Assembly (NCBI GenBank): GCA_033060915.1 | Contig: CM065378.1 | Location: forward strand, 55,361,001-55,425,000 | Origin: Euryodendron excelsum | Taxonomy: Eukaryota > Streptophyta > Magnoliopsida > Ericales > Pentaphylacaceae | Length of the DNA stretch: 64,000 nucleotides | Reading direction: 5' to 3' | Shown here: positions 57,320-64,000 of the stretch, in pieces | Layout of the letters: the number at the start of each line of letters is the position of its first letter | How positions within the stretch are numbered: the stretch's first letter is position 1 | Translations under genes and position numbers: made by a program | Notes under the pieces: generated by a model | Told to the model about the DNA's origin: nothing | Database searches by the model: none | What the model saw: only the letters and a program-made list of their open reading frames with translations

Positions 57320-59262
57320 ATGGATTTACCTAAGAAGGGACTTTCTACTATTAGACCACCACTGTTAGATGGCTCTAATTACCCTTACTAGAAGGCTTAG
57401 ATGAGAGCTGTCATCAAGTCCATAGATGAAAGGGCTTAGCTAGCTATTATGAATGGCTACAGCATTCCCACAACAACTATAGGAACCATGACTGCCCTTA
57501 AAATCTATAAACAGTGGGATGCAACTAATTACGTTAATTCCCACTGGAATAGTAAAGCCCGCAATGCTATCTGTAGTGCTCCCACACCAAAAGAGTTTAG
57601 AAGAGTGTCTAATTATGAGAATGCTAAGGAAGCGTGCGATATCTTAGAGATAACCCATGAGGTACCTCTGTAGTAAAACTATCTAAATTGCAGAGACTGA
57701 CCACTACTTTTGAAACACTAAAGATGGAAGAGAATGAAACATTTGATGAGTTATATGCCAACCTGAGTGATATGGTGAACACTATCTTCAACCTATGAGA
57801 GAGAATACCTGAAAACAATATTATCAGAAAGATATTGAGGTCACTGACTGAGAGATTTCAGGCCAAAGTGATAGCTATAGAAGAGAGCAAGAATGTTGAC
57901 TACATACATGTAGAAGAAGTTGTTGGCTCTCTACAGACCTTTGAGTTGAACACTTGCTAACCAAAAAGGAGCAAATGTATTGCCTTAAAATCTACTCAAG
58001 AAAATAGGGTTGATTATGGTGAGGATGCCTTTAACTTCGACGTAGATGAAATGGCTCTGATGCTTAAGAAATTTCTTAAGTATAAAAAGGGTAAGAGCAC
58101 AGGTGGTTTCAACCAAAAGGGAAATGATGGAGACAAATTAAAATTAGGACAAAAGAGTGAGAGAAAGGCTAATAAAAACCACCAACCTCAAGGCATTTAG
58201 TGTTACGAATGTCATGAGTTTGGTCATATAGCTCATGAGTGTCCTAATAAAAGGAAAAAGAGAGGAGTTATGGTCCTTGCTTCTAGAAAAGGTAGCAGTG
58301 AGTTTGAAAACTCTAATGAGTCTGAATCTGATGAGGAAGACGGTAACTACATTGCATTCACTACATCATTAACTAAGCATGTAGAAACCCATAAGACTGA
58401 TAGCGATAATAAGAGTGAGAAGTTAGAAAAATCAAACGACTCTCAGAGCAATACTTAGAGTGAGATAGGCAAAAAAGCAAAGGACTTAAAATATGCTCAT
58501 TTTGAATTGTATGAAGAATGTTTGAAACAAAAGAAATATAAGTTTGATGTAACAGCCAAACTTAGAACTATTGAAAATGAAAGAGACATTCTTTACCATG
58601 AAGTCTCTGAGTCTGCTGTTTTAATAAGCCAACTTAAAGCACAGAGATCAACTCTTACAAACAAGAACTTAGAACTTGAAAAAGAATTGCATACTTATCT
58701 TGAAGAGAAAAGTAAAATTGCTTCCCTTGAATCTGACTTGGCTACTACTCAAGATTTTGTTAATAAAATGAATGCAAGCTCAGAGAAACTTCACAAGATG
58801 ATTGATGCACAGAAGATTTGTGGTGATCGATAAAGAATTGGCTATGTTGAAGAAATAAGGACCAAAGCGGAAAGTGTTGAGAAGGTTCAAATTAAGCCTA
58901 TCATCGAAAAGCTAAAAGGTAATGTTCAGAAACCGAAAGGTAAAGAACAAAAGAGGTATGCATCTGATCATAACTTTAAACCTGTTAACTCAAGACCTAA
59001 GCCCAACTGATCATCACAAATTACACAGTTTGTCCTAGTGTGCCACTATTGTGGAATTCGAGATCATATAAGGGCTCAATGCCATAAGCTCCATAGTCTT
59101 CTAGTTGATTACATTAAGATAGAGCTAATGGATTCCACCAACCTAGGTATGAGTATAATTTTGCCAATAATAGATTTAATGTACTCTCTAAGCCTATACA
59201 GGTTTAACCAGCATGACAGTAATACCCTGAACCCATTAACTTTCTTCATTTATGTAAATTAA
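57320..59262 (+). pseudogene. SIRE-type copia gag, decayed and truncated
   Basis: ATG at 57320 opens MDLPKKGLSTIRPPLLDGSNY, the usual copia gag start, with TAG where Trp is expected (YPY-stop-KA) and further stops. Conserved gag helices follow (MEENETFDELYANLSDMVN, IPENNIIRKILRSL). A CCHC knuckle (CYECHEFGHIAHEC) lies near 58200, then an acidic Ser/Glu region. A predicted coiled coil spans about 58507-58833 (LRTIENERDILYHEVSES, LEKELHTYLEEKSKIASLE). A second knuckle (CHYCGIRDHIRAQC) is near 59040. Long gag with coiled coil and extra knuckle is characteristic of the SIRE lineage. Frameshifts occur near 57660. Protease and pol are missing: the element is cut at about 59265-59280 by the following gypsy LTR. 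Confidence 0.8.
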
Positions 59263-59280
59263 GGAATTTGTGTTGTTTAA

Positions 59281-61812
59281 TGTTAGATGTTATTCCTTTT
59301 GGGTCAAAGTGACTAATTGGGAGTTAAATTGTAACTTAAGTTCTTAGGGTGAGACATATTGAATTATTTTCAATGTGTATCATCTTGTATACCTATGTAT
59401 ATACACTACGCACACACACCCATTTGTAGAGAGAAAGAGAGAAAAAGGAGAATAGATACAGGAAAGAGATTAAAGGGAGAAGATCAAGAAGAAGAGGAGG
59501 AAACAAGAAGAGCTTAACCAAGCTTGGAAACCCATTTTGGAGTTGGAAAAACTAAAGAGAGAAAGGTATGAACTAAAACCTTGTATGTATACTTGTGTAA
59601 ATGTGTTGGGATATTGTATATATGCATATATATGAGTTGGGGTGTTTGGGTTTGTCTTGGGAGACTCCTTGAGTCCCAATTACTTTGAATTTAAGAGCTT
59701 GTAGCTCAATATTGAAGGATTGGAGAGTTGGGGGTTGAAACCCCCAAATATGTGAAATGTTAGGGTTTTGAATTCTTTCTTTAGATTCCTTTGTTTTGAT
59801 TGTTCTTTCTCCCCCCATTTTGAGTTATTATCATCGTTGTGGGCTAATCTTTGAGCCCTAAGAGTATTGGGAAGGTTTGGTTGTGTTTGGAGGAGTTTTG
59901 GTTGAATTTTAAAGTTTTGGGTCGAACTTCGGTTGCTGCCCAAAACTGGGATTTCGAACTCCCGATATGGTGTTCGAACAGTATAGGAAGAAGACCAAGC
60001 ATTCAAACTTTCCCGAGGGGCATTTGAACGGTCAGAGAAGGTGTTTTTCATTTTTTTCCTAGAGTTCGAATGGCCATTTGGGCGTTCGAACTCCCAATTC
60101 ATTTTGCCTGGCATTCAAAGTCCCCGGTTGGGCATTCGAACGGCCTGCTAGTTTCGGCACTGTTCAGTAAAACAGGCATAACTTTCTCTAGAAAACTCAT
60201 ATTGATGCACCTTTTGAAACGTTAGAAAGTAGACTTATAGAACTTTGTACCCATATAAAGTCTATTCTCTAATTTCTTATAGATTGAGAGATATGAAAGG
60301 TTAAAATTGACCCAAAACTATACCGAAAACCTTATTTTTCCAAAGTGTTATCTCATTCTTCGTGAGACCTAACTTTTTCACCCAAAATGTGTTTTTAAGC
60401 CATGACCTATCAAATTAAAGGCCTTTAAGCCTATTTTCATATGGAACTGGCCTTGTGTGAGAATCCTTTGTTTGGGGTGGTTGGGACGCGATGAAGGGAT
60501 CAATGTTCCAGGTTTCATACTTCACCCTCAACTTTATATTCTTGTTTTCCGTTAAGGCCTTGCCCTAGGGTTAGTCTCGCTCTCTCATTGTGAGAGTGAG
60601 GTGTTGGGGAGTCAGGGTTGAGGGATTTATCTGCTTAGTCTTGGTTTATGTGGTATTGCTTGCCTTAGAATCTTGTATTGATGTTTCTATACTTCTACGT
60701 GCATTTTGTGTAGGAACACCTTGTTTATCACTCGTTCAATCAAAAAGAGATGAGTAACGATATGTCATGAGTAAAACTCTATTATTTTTCAAATGTTTTG
60801 AGCTCACTTCTATATCATGAATGTTTTCCATATGTTTCAATGCATTAATGTTATGTTTAATTACAAATGTCATATTTTAAGTGCATGCAAATTATATTTA
60901 TGCTATGAATGAAAACCATGGACTATAATGTTTAAATGAAAGAGATGCTAAGTTTTCAAGGTATGGTGCCAACTTGGGTCTTCTTATGGCAAGACCTTAA
61001 TCTAGCCCGATAGTCCTACAATAGGGAATGAAAAATAAACTATCTATGTTAGGAGACGTCCCTAGCCTAAAGAGCCTTAGCGTGACCTACATGGTTACTA
61101 TAGAGCCTAGCTCATATGTCGAGTTGTAGCATACTTATATTTTGAATCGAGAACTATGACATGTTCACATGTTTTACGACAAGTTATGAAATGCTATATC
61201 AAGAATAATGTTGTGTTGCATCTCTTCTTATGATACTATGTTTTAAAATGTTAAAACGTTTCAAATGATATTTACGTCACCTATGAATTCCAAGCATACG
61301 CTTTATACGTTCAAAAGTTCATATCCTTATGCATAAATGATTATCTATCTTTATACGTTGGATATAATTGCTAATCCATGATAATTTCCCGCTCATGCAT
61401 CATTGTTATTCACTAAGCATTAGCGTACGTTTTCTCAAATGATTTTTAGGTAGCTAATCCGGAAGGCCCTAAAGCAAAGCCATAGGTGGATTTTGAGCTA
61501 CGGCCCACGGGCCTATGTTTTGTAATATGTTTGAGGGCTTGACTCTAATGTTTTGTAATGGTATAATGTTATAACTTTAGTGAACCTTGAGTAGGCCCAT
61601 ATGTATGTTACGTTTCGATTAGGCACAACTCTGCCATGTGTGACACAAATTATGATTTCAAGTTATCAAAAGATCTATTTTCTGTAATATACATTATTTT
61701 AAATGATTACGCACAGGTTATCAACCAATTTATGTAATGTGGCCATGGGTAGCCTTGCTACTAGCCGGTCATATACCCTAAATTCATATAGGCCGGGTTA
61801 TAGGACGTGACA
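59281..61812 (+). mobile_element. 5' LTR of a Ty3/gypsy element
   Basis: The right end GGACGTGACA is followed after three bases by a Met-type primer-binding site and then gag. The left end is placed at TGTTAGATG, just after SIRE gag homology stops; it could be up to about 12 bp to the left. Length is about 2.5 kb, similar to the chromovirus LTR at 12381, but the sequences do not match. It includes a TTCGAA-motif array. No gene is present in it. Confidence 0.72.
59951..60150. repeat. Degenerate array of GTTCGAAC-type palindromes in the gypsy LTR
   Basis: Variants ttcgaactcccga, gttcgaacag, cattcaaactttcccgag, gagttcgaatgg, gcgttcgaactccc, gcattcaaagtccccgg and gcattcgaacgg recur every 20-50 bases. 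Confidence 0.68.
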
Positions 61813-61815
61813 ATG

Positions 61816-61827
61816 TGGTATCAAAGC
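61816..61827 (+). other. Primer-binding site of the Ty3/gypsy element
   Basis: TGGTATCAAAGC differs from the standard initiator-Met site by one G-to-A change. It lies three bases after the LTR end. Confidence 0.75.
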
Positions 61828-62000
61828 TATAGGTTGACACCGTAAGATTGAGTCACGTCTAGATAGAATTCTGGGTTTGACTTAAGTATGTGCTATACGT
61901 ATATATATGTGTGTGCTACGTGTATAATGACATGCCAAGGTGTAATACATTTAGTGCTATGTTAAATGCTTAACGTTTTGTTGTGCGCGTATAGTAAACC

Positions 62001-63265
62001 ATGCCGCCAAGAAGAGGGGGTTGTAGGGGGACCGGAGAACTCGAAGACCGAATTGATCACATAAAAAGAATCTTAGCTGAGTTGTTCAAGTGGTCCACGA
62101 TACCCATAGCAACACCACCAATGCGTCAGAACAGCAGGCAAGGTAGGCGCCAAAAGGAGAGATAGTGGCACGTACTACCATTAAGCAGTTTCAACAGTTG
62201 AAGCCCCCAACTTTTCAGCAGACTCCCGACCCAATGGCCGCGGAGTCTTGGCTTTTGGGAATTGAGAGAGTGTTCGAAGTGCTGCCTTGCACAGATGAAC
62301 AGAAGGTGACCTTTGCCACCTTTACCTTTAATGGAATTGTACTTGTTTGGTGAAAATTGAAGAAAGCGACGGAGCCACTATGGTTGTGGCCTGGCTTTCT
62401 AGAGGTGTTCAATGAGGAATACTTTCTTGAGACTGTTAGAGATCAGAAGACTACGGAGTTCCTTGGTTTGACACAAGGGAATATGACTGTGGCGGAGTAC
62501 AACGCCAAATTCATGGAGCTATCATGATATGCCTTGCATATTGTGTCATCGGAGACTCGCAAGGTAAGAAAGTTTAAGACAGGATTGCGATGTAACATTC
62601 ACAATAAGGTGGACATACTATAACTAGAGACCTATCAAGAGGTTGTACAATGAGCAATGATCGCCGAAAGGGCAAATAATGAAATGTCCCAATACCGAGA
62701 AAAGAACAAGAAGAGATTGGGAAGTGACCAAAGCAAGAGACAAAGTTCAAAGTGGCAAAGTTCTAGATCTTCTGGTGGGAATTCATCTACCCCACGGGGG
62801 AATACCTTTAACCGAGGAGGCAACACGGCTAATGAGACACCAACGTGCTCTAATTGTCAAAAAAAGCATTGGGGCACATGTCATTTGGAAAGCAAGGCTT
62901 GTTACGGGTATGGCCAGGAGGGTCACCAAGTGAAGGACTGTCCAAAGAGGAACAGGGCACAGGGATCTGGGGCATCGGTATCAACCTCAGTTCAGCAATC
63001 CACGACAAACAGGAGAGAGAATCAACCACGACAAGGCCGAGCTTTCGCACTTACACCGGGAAACACCCCAGCTACCAACTCCGTAGTGTCAGGTATACTC
63101 CCTATTTGTGGTCGACCTGCACACGTCCTTATTGATTCCGGTTCTACGCACTCATTTGTTTTATATCTCTTTACTCAATACTTATATACATCTCTGGTAC
63201 CTCTTGATTATGCTTTGGTAGTATCGTTTCCATCCAGAGATTCCATGTTATGCAATAGGATTTAT
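62001..63265 (+). pseudogene. Ty3/gypsy gag and protease, decayed
   Basis: ATG at 62001 starts MPPRRGG. After a frame change near 62150 the gag core is clear (FQQLKPPTFQQTPDPMAAESW, IERVFEVLPCTDEQKV, NMTVAEYNAKFMEL). At least four stops break it, for example after IVLVW and after FMELS. From about 62657 a basic Ser/Gln-rich linker leads to two Cys/His clusters (CSNCQKKHWGTCH and CYGYGQEGHQVKDC); the second is a CCHC knuckle with one Cys replaced by Tyr. The aspartic protease site HVLIDSGSTHSFV is near 63120. A frameshift at about 63240-63262 separates it from the rest of pol. Confidence 0.85.
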
Positions 63266-64000
63266 AATTCTTGTTAATGACGTGCCCATGTTTGTAAACC
63301 TCATTCCCCTAGAAATGCACGACTTTGATGTTATCTTAGGAATGGATTGGTTGTCCTCTCACCGTGCTATCATTGATTATGAGCTTAAACGAGTCGTGTT
63401 TCATTCTTCTAACCATTCGGGACTTGTATTTGAGGGAGTTGGTGTCGTGCCTTCACCCTATCTCATTTCATCTATGCAAGCACGTTGATTAATTCAAAAA
63501 GTGAATCGTGCATTCTTATGTAGCATTTTTGACACACACATTTCCCCACCAACCTTGGAAGACATCTATGTTTTTCGAGAATTTTTTGATTTCTTTCCTG
63601 ATGAGCTACCAGGTTCTTTGGTGGACCGAGAGATTGAGTTCCACATTGACCTTAATTCGAGTACTAGACCCATTTCCAAAGCTCCTTATCGTGTGTCCCC
63701 TTTGGAGTTGAAAGAGTTAAAAGTTCAACTCCAAGACTTGTTAGAAAAGGGATTCATCCATCCTAGTGTCTCACCTTGGGGTGCTCCGGTGTTATTTGTG
63801 AAAAAGAAAGATGGAACCATGAGATTATGCATTGACTACTGGGAATTGAACAAGGTCACCATTAAGAATAAGTATCCATTATCGAGGGTGGATGATTTGT
63901 TTGATCAACTACAGGACGCACAAGTATTTTCGAAGATTGACCTAAGGTCGGGTTATCACCAACTGAAAGTAGGGGCAAGTGATGTGGAGAAGATGGCATT
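63266..64000 (+). pseudogene. Ty3/gypsy pol: end of protease and start of reverse transcriptase, cut by the window edge
   Basis: One frame runs from before 63282 (NLIPLEMHDFDVILGMDWL, the protease C-terminal part) to the window end with one TGA (63486-63488). RT hallmarks in order: [54 protein letters not shown] (Trp where Arg is usual in DYRELN); [15 protein letters not shown]; and [13 protein letters not shown]. This is the RT family of plant Ty3/gypsy elements. The catalytic YxDD box lies beyond the window. Lineage within gypsy cannot be set without integrase and chromodomain. Confidence 0.87.

Overview
The window looks like a repeat-rich stretch of a plant nuclear genome, most likely a dicot. 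It is AT-rich and has no bacterial-type gene organisation. It carries Ty1/copia and Ty3/gypsy retrotransposons with the plant initiator-tRNA-Met primer-binding site (TGGTATCAGAGC and variants), a TRIM, tRNA-derived SINEs, MITEs, and two plant gene families: ankyrin/PGG membrane proteins, and pectin methylesterase/invertase inhibitors (PMEI). I cannot name the species. No intact host gene is visible; every recognisable gene carries at least one break.

Layout. (1) 1-12113: a nest of four copies of one long LTR family ('LTR-A', at least 3.7 kb) in opposite orientations. A complete solo LTR (1857-5562, minus) sits inside a plus-strand copy and is bounded by the 5-bp target duplication GGTAT. (2) 12111-14649: decayed 3' end of a Ty3/gypsy chromovirus polyprotein plus its 2.27-kb 3' LTR, which contains a 64-bp hairpin-forming tandem repeat. 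(3) 14660-15102: a complete TRIM. (4) 15.1-22.5 kb: mostly unassigned AT-rich DNA with a 933-bp hAT-type non-autonomous transposon (8-bp duplication ATTTGGTG), a MITE and a SINE. (5) About 22.5-30.15 kb: a decayed Ty1/copia element with an unusual extra ORF ahead of gag. It is interrupted by a 1.71-kb solo LTR with target duplication CAAGG. (6) 30.2-38.5 kb: unassigned DNA, SINE pieces and two adjacent tandem duplications. (7) 38.5-39.9 kb: an ankyrin-PGG (BDA1-like) pseudogene. (8) 41.8-55.8 kb: three related PMEI copies. The third is split by a 9.29-kb copia composite of structure LTR-internal-LTR-internal-LTR, bounded by the single duplication AAGGC. (9) 56.2-59.3 kb: a MITE, then the 5' part of a SIRE-type copia element (LTR, PBS, gag). 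(10) 59.3-64 kb: 5' LTR, PBS, gag, protease and the start of reverse transcriptase of a Ty3/gypsy element that runs off the window.

Most informative observations. In the 9.29-kb composite, the middle LTR is a mosaic: its left part matches the right-hand LTR and its right part matches the left-hand LTR. That is the expected product of one unequal crossover between the two LTRs of a single old insertion. The two internal regions share six nonsense codons and appear to differ by only three 3-nt indels. Two PMEI copies are otherwise open from end to end but share the same in-frame TGA at the same codon. Several unrelated LTRs here carry embedded minisatellites with palindromic cores. No CRISPR, operon, replication origin or bacterial-type system is present. 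Homology calls come from motif recognition by eye; no search or alignment program was run.
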